From Parabacteroides distasonis ATCC 8503 (lineage in GTDB: Bacteria > Bacteroidota > Bacteroidia > Bacteroidales > Tannerellaceae): a stretch of 64,000 nucleotides of DNA. The stretch is from NCBI RefSeq assembly GCF_000012845.1, contig NC_009615.1, positions 2,757,501-2,821,500 on the forward strand. The letters run 5' to 3'. Shown here one piece after another: positions 7,334 through 15,511 of this stretch; within the stretch, counting starts at the first letter, position 1; each line of letters opens with the position of its first letter. The translations under genes were made by a program, and so were the position numbers. The notes beneath the pieces are model-generated. The model saw only the letters and a program-made list of their open reading frames with translations. It was not told the DNA's origin and ran no database searches.

Positions 7334-8995
7334 TTAGAGAGAAAAGTTTATATTTGCCGTTTGAGCACTTATATTGCCGATGATATCCTCTTTCTCATCC
7401 ATATCCAGCTTATGGCGGATGTCCGTCTTGCGCTGATAGATCGTACGGACGCTTTGCTGGGTAACCACACTGATTTCCTTGGTAGAGAAGCCGGCGCATA
7501 GCAAGCAACAAAGCTGGATCTCTTTTTCCAGCAAACGCCCATCAGACAATCGGACCAGATGCGTATGGAAATTATCATAGACCGCATCGATAATCGGATA
7601 CAGGTCATCCCATACCAAAAGCGTATCTACCGGGACATCCTCATTCGTGATACGAGTCATTTGCTGGAGCAATTCCTTATTTTGTTGCGTGGGAGTAGTC
7701 GCCATCAAGCGGATAACACCCAATTGCTGCAACAAGACCTTACGGAAAAAGGCACTATCGGGTTTCTCCTCCTCCGCTACGGATTGCTTGGACTCGTTCA
7801 AGAGCTGACGCAAGGCTTCCAAACGCTCCTCCATATCAATCAAACGGTTCCTTCGGTTACGGATATATAAGGAAACTCCACCAGCTACCAATATGGAAAG
7901 CAAGGAAACGATCACTAAGATAGAGAACGTACGCTGCCGGCTCATTTCCAAGCGAAGATTTTCTCGGCGTAAACGATTTTGATCGACTAATCGTTCCCGC
8001 TCAGCCTTCTCCGTTTGGGATTTCACGGTATACAAAGAATCGCAATATTGCCCTAATCGGGAAATATCGACCGGCTTATTTTCCTTTACGCCCAATATAA
8101 ATTGATAGGCATAATTAAGCGCATGCGAGGCTATATCATCGCTGTGACTACGCTCCAAGTCTAACGTATTCTTCTCGATATACTTCCGGGCAGAATCCAG
8201 CTCCCCTAGATTGATCCAAGGCATAACATAGGATCCCAAGATTTCTCGTTCCGGATAACGTTCCTTCAGCAAACGCAGATATCTGATAGAAGCCTTGGGA
8301 TTAAAGTCATACAAGAAATCCGCATAATTACGGGCAAAATGATGGGCATACCATTCGATATTCTTAGCCAAGGCCGAGTCCGCAGCCAAACGAAGATAAT
8401 AATCCGCCGAGTCCCTCATTCGCAAGCGGCTATAACTCAACCCGGCCATATAATAGGCCATCTCCTTAAATCCAGCTTTTGGCGAGGCTTCCCATTCCTT
8501 CGACTCTGCGATTGTTTCCCGATACAACCCCTCACCAAAACTCAAGGAAGTCAATCGGTCATAAAAACGTACAAGGTAGGTCGAATCCGAACGGGAATAA
8601 GCGGAATCTATCGCCTCTCGGTACAAGGCACGCCTTTGTTCCAACCCCTTCCGGGAATCACCCATGTAAATAGCCTTTACGAAATAAGCGGAAAGTAAAG
8701 GCTCCGAGGCATGCTCCTTATAATAATCCACGGAGTAGTCGATGAGCGAGTCGTTCACCAAGCTGCGCCCCTGCAAGAGATGAAGCCAAGCGAGCCTCCG
8801 TCCATACTCTGCCTTATCGCTATCCGAAAGAGCGGAAAGCGTTATTTGCTCCTCCAGCAGCCAAGCGGCGCTATCTAAGTTATTCTCGTTTACCAACCGG
8901 TCCGCTTCCGCAAATTTCTCCCGTACGGATTTACCGCCACAGGAAAGCAACAGGCAGACACTGGCCAGCAATATGTAGGCAAACCATTTCGTCAT
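7334..8995 (-). CDS. Membrane-anchored TPR regulator with LuxR-type HTH
   Basis: About 553 residues if translation starts at the ATG at 8995, which directly precedes a lipoprotein-like signal (LLLSC); an upstream ATG at 9022 adds nine residues. The N-terminal 330 residues are helical TPR-like repeats predicted to lie outside the cytoplasm. They are followed by a coiled segment (TEKAERERLVDQ), one membrane helix (FSILVIVSLLSILVAGGVSLYI), a second coiled segment, and a C-terminal helix-turn-helix (LCAGFSTKEISVVTQQSVRTIYQRKTDIRHKL, split as GFSTKEISVV and SVRTIYQRK) as in LuxR/NarL-type domains. Such one-piece sensor-regulators are common in Bacteroidales. The likely target is the adjacent barrel gene; that is inference. 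Confidence 0.75.
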   Translation of the reverse strand: MTKWFAYILLASVCLLLSCGGKSVREKFAEADRLVNENNLDSAAWLLEEQITLSALSDSDKAEYGRRLAWLHLLQGRSLVNDSLIDYSVDYYKEHASEPLLSAYFVKAIYMGDSRKGLEQRRALYREAIDSAYSRSDSTYLVRFYDRLTSLSFGEGLYRETIAESKEWEASPKAGFKEMAYYMAGLSYSRLRMRDSADYYLRLAADSALAKNIEWYAHHFARNYADFLYDFNPKASIRYLRLLKERYPEREILGSYVMPWINLGELDSARKYIEKNTLDLERSHSDDIASHALNYAYQFILGVKENKPVDISRLGQYCDSLYTVKSQTEKAERERLVDQNRLRRENLRLEMSRQRTFSILVIVSLLSILVAGGVSLYIRNRRNRLIDMEERLEALRQLLNESKQSVAEEEKPDSAFFRKVLLQQLGVIRLMATTPTQQNKELLQQMTRITNEDVPVDTLLVWDDLYPIIDAVYDNFHTHLVRLSDGRLLEKEIQLCCLLCAGFSTKEISVVTQQSVRTIYQRKTDIRHKLDMDEKEDIIGNISAQTANINFSL

Positions 8996-9050
8996 AGCGA
9001 CAGAGATCCTAATTTCCGGCAAAGGTACATTATTTTCGGAAGCCCGGGCG

Positions 9051-9081
9051 ATTCACCGATATTTTTATCCGTTTCGTCGAT
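9051..9081 (+). promoter_or_regulatory. Paired LytTR-type operator of the kinase operon
   Basis: Half-sites ATTCACCGAT (9051-9060) and TTTCGTCGAT (9072-9081) lie 21 bp apart, two helical turns, as for LytTR-family direct repeats. The first half-site is 59 bp upstream of the -7 box at 9110. The 13-mer GGCGATTCACCGA (9047-9059) recurs exactly at 11103-11115. Confidence 0.6.
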
Positions 9082-9109
9082 TCCTTTTCCCGCTCGGATA
9101 AGGAAGCCC

Positions 9110-9117
9110 TATCTTTG
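9110..9117 (+). promoter_or_regulatory. -7 box of the kinase/response regulator operon
   Basis: TATCTTTG matches the -7 consensus fully. No good -33 box is visible, which fits a promoter needing an activator bound just upstream. Confidence 0.65.
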
Positions 9118-9139
9118 TAAGCAGACAAAGGGTTTATCT

Positions 9140-10321
9140 ATGTTACAATTAAAAAGAAATGACTTATTGATCGGCTTCACGATATCCGTCTTGCTTAGTA
9201 TTTTCGTGAACTTCGCCCTTCTGATGCGTAAATATGAGTTCGAGACCGGAAACCCGAGCATGGGTATCCAGCCTCCGGATCGCACCATGTATTATTTGCT
9301 AATCTGGTTCTTCGTGTTCTCCTTCATCTTATTTATTGTCAACAGCTTGATGTATAAGTTCGGGGACAAGCTTTTCCGCAGGAAAGAGTATAAAAGGGTA
9401 TTGGTGGTTTGCGTAACTTGTATCAGCATCGCCTACGGCATGTTTCATCTGTCGCCGGTTTTGTACACGGCCATTGTTGTAGAATGGCTGGGAGAAGACG
9501 GACCTCAGCCAGCTACCCGGGATATCATGATCCGCATCAACCGGGACAGGATGGCTACGCAAACCATCAGGCCTGCCGAGCATCGGGACATACCGGTACC
9601 GCCCAATCCTTTCACGGTCCCTAACTCTTTCATGACGGAGCATCTTTTCGTCTTCCTCACGGTCATGCTAAGCTCCATACTGATCCGGCTGCTGGGCAGC
9701 AAGCAGCAAATGAAACTGGAATATGAGCAATTGAAGACCGAGAAGCTACAGAATTCCTATAACGCCTTGATGGGACAAATCAACCCGCATTTCTTCTTCA
9801 ACTCCTTAAATGGATTGAACGCCTTGATACAGAGCGGAGAGAAACAACAGACGCTGGCTTATCTGGATGAGCTATCCAACGTCTTCCGGTATATCTTGCA
9901 AAGCAACAAGAAAGAGCTGGTTACGCTAGCGGAAGAACTTCAATTCGTAAAGGCGTACACCTATCTGCTAAGCGTGCGCTACGAGGGAAAGCTATTCTTC
10001 TCCATCCAAGCGGATACCCCTTACTTGCTTTGGTATCTGCCGATATTGAGCGTACTCCCCCTGATCGAGAACGCCGTAAAGCACAACGTTATCAGCAAGC
10101 AATACCCACTACAGATCGATATCTATACCACCCATGAGGACAAACTAATCATATCCAATAAAATACATCCTAAGTCGGAAGATAGCAAAGGCAGCGGTAT
10201 CGGATTGAAGAACCTATGGGGGCGCTACCGGATGCTTACCGGAAAGGACATCCAGATCTCCAACCGCAAGGAATATTTCAAGGTCACGCTTCCTTTACTT
10301 AATAAACCCATTCACTCATGA
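9140..10321 (+). CDS. LytS/YehU-type sensor histidine kinase
   Basis: A 393-residue inner-membrane kinase of the His_kinase (PF06580) family. Four hydrophobic segments are seen near 9-29, 51-71, 85-113 and 168-186; the loop between the last two, about 50 residues and proline-rich, could be the sensor. The phosphoacceptor His217 lies in GQINPHFFFNSL. The ATP site has the N-box IENAVKHN (Asn311) and glycine box GSGIGLKN near 351-358. It overlaps the response regulator by four bases (ATGA), so the two are translationally coupled. The operator upstream suggests autoregulation. The signal sensed is unknown. Confidence 0.92.
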   Translation: MLQLKRNDLLIGFTISVLLSIFVNFALLMRKYEFETGNPSMGIQPPDRTMYYLLIWFFVFSFILFIVNSLMYKFGDKLFRRKEYKRVLVVCVTCISIAYGMFHLSPVLYTAIVVEWLGEDGPQPATRDIMIRINRDRMATQTIRPAEHRDIPVPPNPFTVPNSFMTEHLFVFLTVMLSSILIRLLGSKQQMKLEYEQLKTEKLQNSYNALMGQINPHFFFNSLNGLNALIQSGEKQQTLAYLDELSNVFRYILQSNKKELVTLAEELQFVKAYTYLLSVRYEGKLFFSIQADTPYLLWYLPILSVLPLIENAVKHNVISKQYPLQIDIYTTHEDKLIISNKIHPKSEDSKGSGIGLKNLWGRYRMLTGKDIQISNRKEYFKVTLPLLNKPIHS

Positions 10322-11079
10322 AAGCAGTTATTATAGAAGATGAGACTACCGCCGTTAATAGCCTAAAGGCGATCTTGGCGCAAAATACGGTTACTCAGAT
10401 CGAAGTGATCGCCGAGTTGGAGAGTATCGAGGAGAGCGTGGATTTCTTCCGGACATCGCCTCATCCGGATATCATCTTCATGGATATCCATTTAGCGGAC
10501 GGATCGGCGTTCAAGATATTCGAGCAGGTGGAGATAGATGCCCCAGTAGTCTTCACGACCGCCTACGATGAGTATGCGTTACAGGCTTTTCAAGTAAGCA
10601 GTATCGATTATCTACTGAAGCCTGTCACGCTGGCCTCGCTGGAAAGGGCCTTGAATAAATTACGGCTGTTCGATACCGAGGAAAGGCTGGCGCATATCCG
10701 GCAAACGAACCGTACGATCCAGAGTCGCCACACGATCAAGAGCCTGTTGATCATGCTGGCCGATAAATTCTATCCGTTGGCGGTTGAGGAGATCCTTTAT
10801 TTCTATACGGCCAACGAGAAGGTTACCGCCTATACCTCCGACGGGAAGCAACATCCCGTAGACCGTACCCTCGACGCGTTGGGAGAGCAACTGGACGAGA
10901 GGCTTTTCTTCCGGGCCAACCGTCAATTCATCATTTCACGCAACGCCATCAAGGATATAGATCTTTGGTTCGGGAGCCGCCTGTCCGTCAACCTCACCTT
11001 GCCGGTTCCCGAACGTATCATCATCAGCAAGGCCAAGACCCCGATCTTCAAGAAATGGATTCTGAGGGAAGAGGAATAA
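10318..11079 (+). CDS. LytTR-family response regulator
   Basis: A 253-residue cytoplasmic regulator. The receiver domain spans about 1-120, with acidic residues ED at 7-8, phosphoacceptor Asp56 (IIFMDIHL), the TTAYDEYALQAF switch region and Lys101 (LLKPV). A LytTR DNA-binding domain covers about 145-250 (KFYPLAVEEILYFYTANEKVTAYT and FFRANRQFIISRNAI being its two signature parts). It is the cognate partner of the overlapping kinase. The likely targets are the operators at 9051, 11107 and 14414, because LytTR proteins bind two direct repeats about 21 bp apart. Confidence 0.92.
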   Translation: MKAVIIEDETTAVNSLKAILAQNTVTQIEVIAELESIEESVDFFRTSPHPDIIFMDIHLADGSAFKIFEQVEIDAPVVFTTAYDEYALQAFQVSSIDYLLKPVTLASLERALNKLRLFDTEERLAHIRQTNRTIQSRHTIKSLLIMLADKFYPLAVEEILYFYTANEKVTAYTSDGKQHPVDRTLDALGEQLDERLFFRANRQFIISRNAIKDIDLWFGSRLSVNLTLPVPERIIISKAKTPIFKKWILREEE

Positions 11080-11106
11080 TGTCTTTTCACCCCCTCCCGT
11101 AAGGCG

Positions 11107-11137
11107 ATTCACCGACCCGATTATACCACTAATCGGC
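11107..11137 (+). promoter_or_regulatory. Paired LytTR-type operator of the stand-alone LytTR gene
   Basis: A half-site ATTCACCGAC (11107-11116) and a weaker ACTAATCGGC 21 bp on (11128-11137). The first lies 60 bp upstream of the -7-like TTATTTCG at 11167-11174. Its 13-mer GGCGATTCACCGA is identical to that before the kinase gene. Confidence 0.5.
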
Positions 11138-11202
11138 GCTTAACCTTTCTTTACCGAACTTTCCTGTTATTTCGCGGTACAACAAATAAAGGTAAAAACA
11201 CT

Positions 11203-11640
11203 ATGCTGAAATGTATCACTTTCGACGGAGACGCCTCGACCCTAAACACGCTCATGGGATATTTCGAGAAACTGGACAAGGCTTTGGCCGATGTCCACCA
11301 AGTGCTGAGCAAGGAGCAAACCGAACGCCCCATCTTCGTCCGGGAGGGCAGCAAGATCATTCGCCTTCGCCGGGAAGAGATCCTTTTCCTCGAGGGATAC
11401 GGCGATTATGTAAAGGTACACCGTATCAATGGCAAGCCCCTGCTCACGCAAGTCAGCTTGAAGCGGTTCGAGGAGTTTCTGGACAGGAATCGTTTTTGCC
11501 GGGTACATCGTTCTTACATCGTATCCCTCTCCCACATTAATTATATCGAGCGCAAGCGGATACGTATCGGGGAGGAACTGATCCCTATCAGCGATTCGTA
11601 CCTGCCCGCCTTGATGAATAATCTGGCTCTCCAAGAGTAA
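11203..11640 (+). CDS. Stand-alone LytTR DNA-binding protein without receiver
   Basis: A 145-residue protein made of a short helical N-terminus (TLMGYFEKLDKALADVHQVL) and a LytTR domain at about 45-142 (RREEILFLEGYGDYVKVH and FCRVHRSYIVSLSHINYI). There is no phosphoacceptor domain, so it should act independently of phosphorylation, perhaps by competing with or supporting the response regulator at the same operators. It has its own operator and promoter 123 bp after the response regulator gene. The same layout, LytTR directly upstream of a barrel/DUF4270 unit, supports a role in this regulon. Its stop codon adjoins the first degenerate unit of array B. Confidence 0.82.
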   Translation: MLKCITFDGDASTLNTLMGYFEKLDKALADVHQVLSKEQTERPIFVREGSKIIRLRREEILFLEGYGDYVKVHRINGKPLLTQVSLKRFEEFLDRNRFCRVHRSYIVSLSHINYIERKRIRIGEELIPISDSYLPALMNNLALQE

Positions 11641-11748
11641 CCAAGAGTTTCATGCGGAAGAAACTTTTGTTTCTCCGTGACAAAACTTTTGTTTCCTAGT
11701 GAAGAAACTTTAGTTTCATAGGCAGAAAACTAAAGCTTCACTTGGTAG
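11639..11748. repeat. 22-bp tandem array B (four units plus one degenerate)
   Basis: Units begin at 11661, 11683, 11705 and 11727, exactly 22 bp apart. They start AAACTTTTGTTTC, AAACTTTTGTTTC, AAACTTTAGTTTC and AAACTAAAGCTTC. A degenerate fifth unit at 11639-11660 keeps GTTTC in register. Each word is partly palindromic (GAAAC...GTTTC). The array fills the space between two convergent genes and runs into the last codons of the barrel gene at 11730. Confidence 0.85.
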
Positions 11749-12935
11749 AACTTCTCGCTTAATGTATAGGTCACCGTAAAGCCCATGATATCTCTTCGCA
11801 ACGCATTCCCTTGCAATTGGAGACGATCGTAATAAAACGCCGTATTGATACGGCCATTCAGGACGGGTAATCCCAAGCCAACGCTTACCCGATACGCCCC
11901 GCCGGATTGTCCTTTCAACCGCAGGTAAGGCGTGGAAACAGAAACACCCGCTTTATAAGACATCCGTTTCCAATAACTGCTGGAGCTAAATCCATTCGGG
12001 AAATAGCATACGCCCAAGCGTAGCTCATGCGAATCCCGGAACTTTACCCGGCTATCGCTCGAGTTCAATACCCCGTATTGCCGGAATAGATAGTCCAACG
12101 CATACGTCCATTTTTTATGCGCCAATGAGCTACCGATGCCTATATATTGAGGTAGATATTGTGTCACCCTTTTCTGGTTATAGGGGGTTTCCGTGCTGCT
12201 TCCCGTCACCGTCACCGTATTTTTCAATGAGATCCGTTGCTTATAACCGTAAATGGCGCCGACCGTTAGAAAGGTTTCCCGGGCGATCGGACGATGATAT
12301 TGTAAACCGAAATCGGCGTAAAAAGAGCGGCCGGACATCTCCCTTGACACTGTCATCGCACTTTGTATCTCATTCAGTGTCATATTTCCGAAGATAAAAT
12401 TAAGATTCATACCGACTGATAGATGCTTGGTCAATGAAAAACCTTGGGAGAGGAAAGCCTTGGAAAGTCCGCCTGTCCCCGAAAACGTACTGGTTACAAA
12501 GGTACCGGGAGATCCTTCCAACTCTTGCGAGGACTTAAAATAATACCCAACGAAACTATAAGGAGTTACCCCGGCGGACATATACCACCGTCGCATGATA
12601 CGCCCTCCCAATGAGAAAGCGGAGAAATTCCCGGTGAATGCGTTGCTAGAGCTCCCGTCTGAGCGGTATCGCTCATTCTTCACGAAGGCAGATGCCTCAG
12701 CGAACAACTTACAACTATCCAACGCCGTCAATCCGGCAGGATTCTCTATATTCATCAGCATCCCTTCCCGCATGCCGACAGTGACACCCGCCATCGAGGT
12801 ATTTTGACCATATAAACCGGAAGCCATCTCACCCAGTCCAAACATCGAGTAAGGTGAGGAAGTCATCGCATTCTGCGCGGATGCGCTTGCCGCCATCAAG
12901 AGGCAAGGGTAAAGAAGGTATCTAGTAACTTTCAT
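11730..12935 (-). CDS. Outer-membrane beta-barrel protein paired with DUF4270
   Basis: A 401-residue protein with a signal peptide (residues 1-20, ending ASASAQ) and a body of alternating beta strands, resembling Bacteroidota barrels annotated as FadL- or PorV-like. The early part (SSPYSMFGLGEMASGLYGQNTSM split as SPYSMFGLGEM and NTSMAGVTVGMREG) and NIENPAGLTALDS are typical of this group. Its start overlaps the end of the DUF4270 gene by 14 bp, so the two form one operon. The final codons (V-K-L-stop) lie inside repeat array B, so the C-terminus may have been reshaped by the array. Probable role: outer-membrane component of an uncharacterised complex. Confidence 0.72.
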   Translation of the reverse strand: MKVTRYLLYPCLLMAASASAQNAMTSSPYSMFGLGEMASGLYGQNTSMAGVTVGMREGMLMNIENPAGLTALDSCKLFAEASAFVKNERYRSDGSSSNAFTGNFSAFSLGGRIMRRWYMSAGVTPYSFVGYYFKSSQELEGSPGTFVTSTFSGTGGLSKAFLSQGFSLTKHLSVGMNLNFIFGNMTLNEIQSAMTVSREMSGRSFYADFGLQYHRPIARETFLTVGAIYGYKQRISLKNTVTVTGSSTETPYNQKRVTQYLPQYIGIGSSLAHKKWTYALDYLFRQYGVLNSSDSRVKFRDSHELRLGVCYFPNGFSSSSYWKRMSYKAGVSVSTPYLRLKGQSGGAYRVSVGLGLPVLNGRINTAFYYDRLQLQGNALRRDIMGFTVTYTLSEKFYQVKL

Positions 12936-14238
12936 AGACCTTATAAATGAGTTGTAGGGTGACCGGGTTACGTCCTCCCTGATCGTTAAACGTCAAGTTC
13001 TTGAACGTGCCGGTGTAATCATCACTATTAAAAACCAACTGAAGATTATGTTTATACATGCCAAAGGCACCTAGCTCCTCTTGCATGAATTGAGTCACGT
13101 CGAAATAATAATAGGTGTTCTCGTTAAACGTATTGTCTTCCGATAGCGTACCTCGTTGAACCTCGGAACCGAGATAATCGGTCACGGCATCCGTCACCAC
13201 ATTATTCTCATCGGCGATATAAAGGTAGAGGCTGTCCGGCAAGGTATTGTAATCCGAATAAGTGCCTTGCTCGGGATAAATCTTAAGTAAAGCGCTCTCG
13301 ATCTCCACTTGCGTGCCTTGTTGCATCAGATTATTCAAATACGGGAATTCCAGACGGGTATACCAACCCAAGCCTCCGAATAATACGCCCCGGTTACTAA
13401 GCTCAGCCGAAGGTATCTCCACTCCTTTCATCGGATATCCTGCCATATCCGTTCCACTACGGTCATGGTCGATATGATTGAACTGGGTATCCGTATTTGG
13501 GAAGAACCATAATTCCTTCTCCGTGGAAAGCTCATCGGATAAATGATAATGCAGGACTAAAGCGGCGGAGGAATCGGCTACCGTGAAAGTCAGCAGAGAC
13601 TCGCTTCCCGCCAAGTCCGGCACGATCGCCACCCCCTTGAAATAGTCCTCAAAGCGATCCTCGGACACCGCTTGATCCTGCGCATGAAAACGGGACAAGA
13701 GGTCTTGCCCTAGCGCATCGGGAAGACGGACTTCCAGTTTCTCCCCGCCCTTCGGCTTCGGTTTAAATGAGCAGACCGCCAAAGCCTCGGGAGCGTAAGA
13801 GACACTGCTATTATTATATAAGTACCCGTTATCGTTTAAGACAATCTTCTCCGTTAGCTGATAAATCGAGAGGGTTTGTTGGAGGGTCGTGTCTCCTACA
13901 AAGCGACCATCGAAAGCGAGAGACAGGACTAGCGAGTCCAGTACGACCGTCTCGTCCGGATCAGTCCCATAGCTCGGTCTCTCATAAGCGATAAAGCTAT
14001 GCGACGAGACGACTCCCCATAATGAATGTTTGTACCGGCCTACCAAAGCGACGTTCTTACCGGATGTCTCCAACGAGTCGATCAATACCGAGGTCACTAC
14101 GACCGTGCTGGTATCTATACGAACGTTACGGAAAGCGGAGTCCACCAGATCGCTGCCATACGTACCGTTCTCGTCATAACAGGAAAACAGTCCCAGACAG
14201 AGCATCAAGCACCCCAAAGCAAAGAATGTTCTAACCAT
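12922..14238 (-). CDS. DUF4270 family lipoprotein
   Basis: A 438-residue predicted lipoprotein with the acylated cysteine at position 20 (LGLFSC) followed by YDENGTYGSDLVD, as is typical of DUF4270. The family is restricted to Bacteroidota and its biochemical role is not known to me. The middle part (VVLDSLVLSLAFDGRFVGD; ETVVL) and the repeated beta-rich C-terminus are consistent. It is first in a two-gene operon with the barrel protein and divergent from the Kelch/DUF4907 operon across a 271-bp control region. No good operator copy was found on its own strand, so its regulation may differ from that of the Kelch operon. Confidence 0.85.
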   Translation of the reverse strand: MVRTFFALGCLMLCLGLFSCYDENGTYGSDLVDSAFRNVRIDTSTVVVTSVLIDSLETSGKNVALVGRYKHSLWGVVSSHSFIAYERPSYGTDPDETVVLDSLVLSLAFDGRFVGDTTLQQTLSIYQLTEKIVLNDNGYLYNNSSVSYAPEALAVCSFKPKPKGGEKLEVRLPDALGQDLLSRFHAQDQAVSEDRFEDYFKGVAIVPDLAGSESLLTFTVADSSAALVLHYHLSDELSTEKELWFFPNTDTQFNHIDHDRSGTDMAGYPMKGVEIPSAELSNRGVLFGGLGWYTRLEFPYLNNLMQQGTQVEIESALLKIYPEQGTYSDYNTLPDSLYLYIADENNVVTDAVTDYLGSEVQRGTLSEDNTFNENTYYYFDVTQFMQEELGAFGMYKHNLQLVFNSDDYTGTFKNLTFNDQGGRNPVTLQLIYKVYESY

Positions 14239-14413
14239 ACTTCTTATTTAATAAGCAAATAATCTTTTATCAATCCGATGGCAAAGAACGTATTTAGCGC
14301 AAAACCCGGCAAGATAAACCCATGAACCCACCGGTTTCCTCTGTAAACGGCCCGATACTGAAGATGAAACCGATTTCAAAACCATTCGAGGCCCTAACCT
14401 ATAAATCCGGCTT

Positions 14414-14444
14414 ATTCACCGATAAAAACCGTATGTTTACCGAT
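14414..14444 (+). promoter_or_regulatory. Paired LytTR-type operator of the Kelch operon
   Basis: Half-sites ATTCACCGAT (14414-14423) and GTTTACCGAT (14435-14444) are 21 bp apart and agree at 8 of 10 positions. The first lies exactly 59 bp upstream of the -7-like TTCTTTTG at 14473-14480, the same distance as before the kinase operon. Confidence 0.65.
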
Positions 14445-14509
14445 TTAATTTGTGGGTCTCGTAAAACCCTCGTTCTTTTGCTTCCGTAAAAACAAAATAC
14501 GTAGTTAGA

Positions 14510-15511
14510 ATGATACACAAAAGGATTCTTGTATTCTTGATCGCTTTTCTTCCTGTCATCATCAGCGCTTGCAGTGATGACGATGACGATGATTTGATCG
14601 GTAAGTGGTACCGTGTCTCTGACATGGACGGATTGGCGCGAAATTACGCCTCCTCTTTCACGATCGGTAACAAAGGATATCTGATTTGCGGAAACGACGG
14701 AAAAAATCGTTTATCGGATTGTTGGGAATATGATATGGAACGAGATACTTGGACGCAAAAGGCGGACTTTCCCGGAACCGCCCGCAATTCGGCCGTAGCT
14801 ATGGCGGTAGATGAAAAGGGATATCTGGGAACCGGATACGACGGTACCAATTACTTGAACGACTTCTGGGAATTTAACCCGACCACCAATACGTGGGCAC
14901 AGAAAGCGGATTTCCCCGGCTCGGGCCGATATGGAGCTGTGGCCTTCGGGGTAAACGGTAAAGCGTATATCGGATGCGGATACGACGGGAATTACCTAAA
15001 AGACTTTTATGCCTTTAATCCGGTGGCAAATAGCTGGACGCAAACGATCAGTATCGGCGGGACAAAGCGTCAGGGCGCTACCAGCTTCGTGATAAATGGA
15101 ATCGCTTATGTATGTTGCGGACAAAATAACGGCGAATATGTAGACGATTTCTGGAAATTCGATCCCAGCACGGAATCATGGACCCAACTTAGGGATATAT
15201 CGGATTCCTCGGACGAGGATTATGACGATGATTATACGATCACACGTACGAACGGGGTTGCTTTCGTGATTGATGGAGCCGCTTATCTGACTTGCGGTGA
15301 GAGCGGAAGCCTACGTAGCGACACTTGGAAATATTATCCGGCCACCGATCTATGGGAAAACGTGGCTAAATTCAAGGGAACTGCCCGTACGGCGACAGCA
15401 TCTTTCTCCTCTGGCGAGAAAGGATTCGTAGTATCCGGCAAAAGTGGTACCACTCAATTTGATGATATTTGGGAATTTCACCCGAATGAATATGACGATG
15501 ATGAATACTAA
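14510..15511 (+). CDS. Kelch-repeat lipoprotein
   Basis: A 333-residue predicted lipoprotein: signal peptide, acylated cysteine at position 21 (VIISAC), then an aspartate-rich stretch (DDDDDD at 23-28), possibly a surface-export or calcium-like signal. The rest consists of about six Kelch repeats with the recurring pattern GYLICGNDG...LSDCWEYDMERDTWTQKADFPG (DCWEYD, DFWEFN, DFYAFN, DFWKFD), predicting a six-bladed beta propeller. Such propellers bind glycans or proteins. The DUF4907 gene overlaps its 3' end. A matching LytTR operator upstream puts it under the nearby two-component system. No catalytic copper-radical residues of galactose oxidase were identified. Confidence 0.85.
   Translation: MIHKRILVFLIAFLPVIISACSDDDDDDLIGKWYRVSDMDGLARNYASSFTIGNKGYLICGNDGKNRLSDCWEYDMERDTWTQKADFPGTARNSAVAMAVDEKGYLGTGYDGTNYLNDFWEFNPTTNTWAQKADFPGSGRYGAVAFGVNGKAYIGCGYDGNYLKDFYAFNPVANSWTQTISIGGTKRQGATSFVINGIAYVCCGQNNGEYVDDFWKFDPSTESWTQLRDISDSSDEDYDDDYTITRTNGVAFVIDGAAYLTCGESGSLRSDTWKYYPATDLWENVAKFKGTARTATASFSSGEKGFVVSGKSGTTQFDDIWEFHPNEYDDDEY

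Noticed and set aside
15444..15500. Earlier start for the DUF4907 gene
   Set aside because: The extra residues lie deep in the Kelch coding region and would place non-hydrophobic sequence before the membrane anchor.
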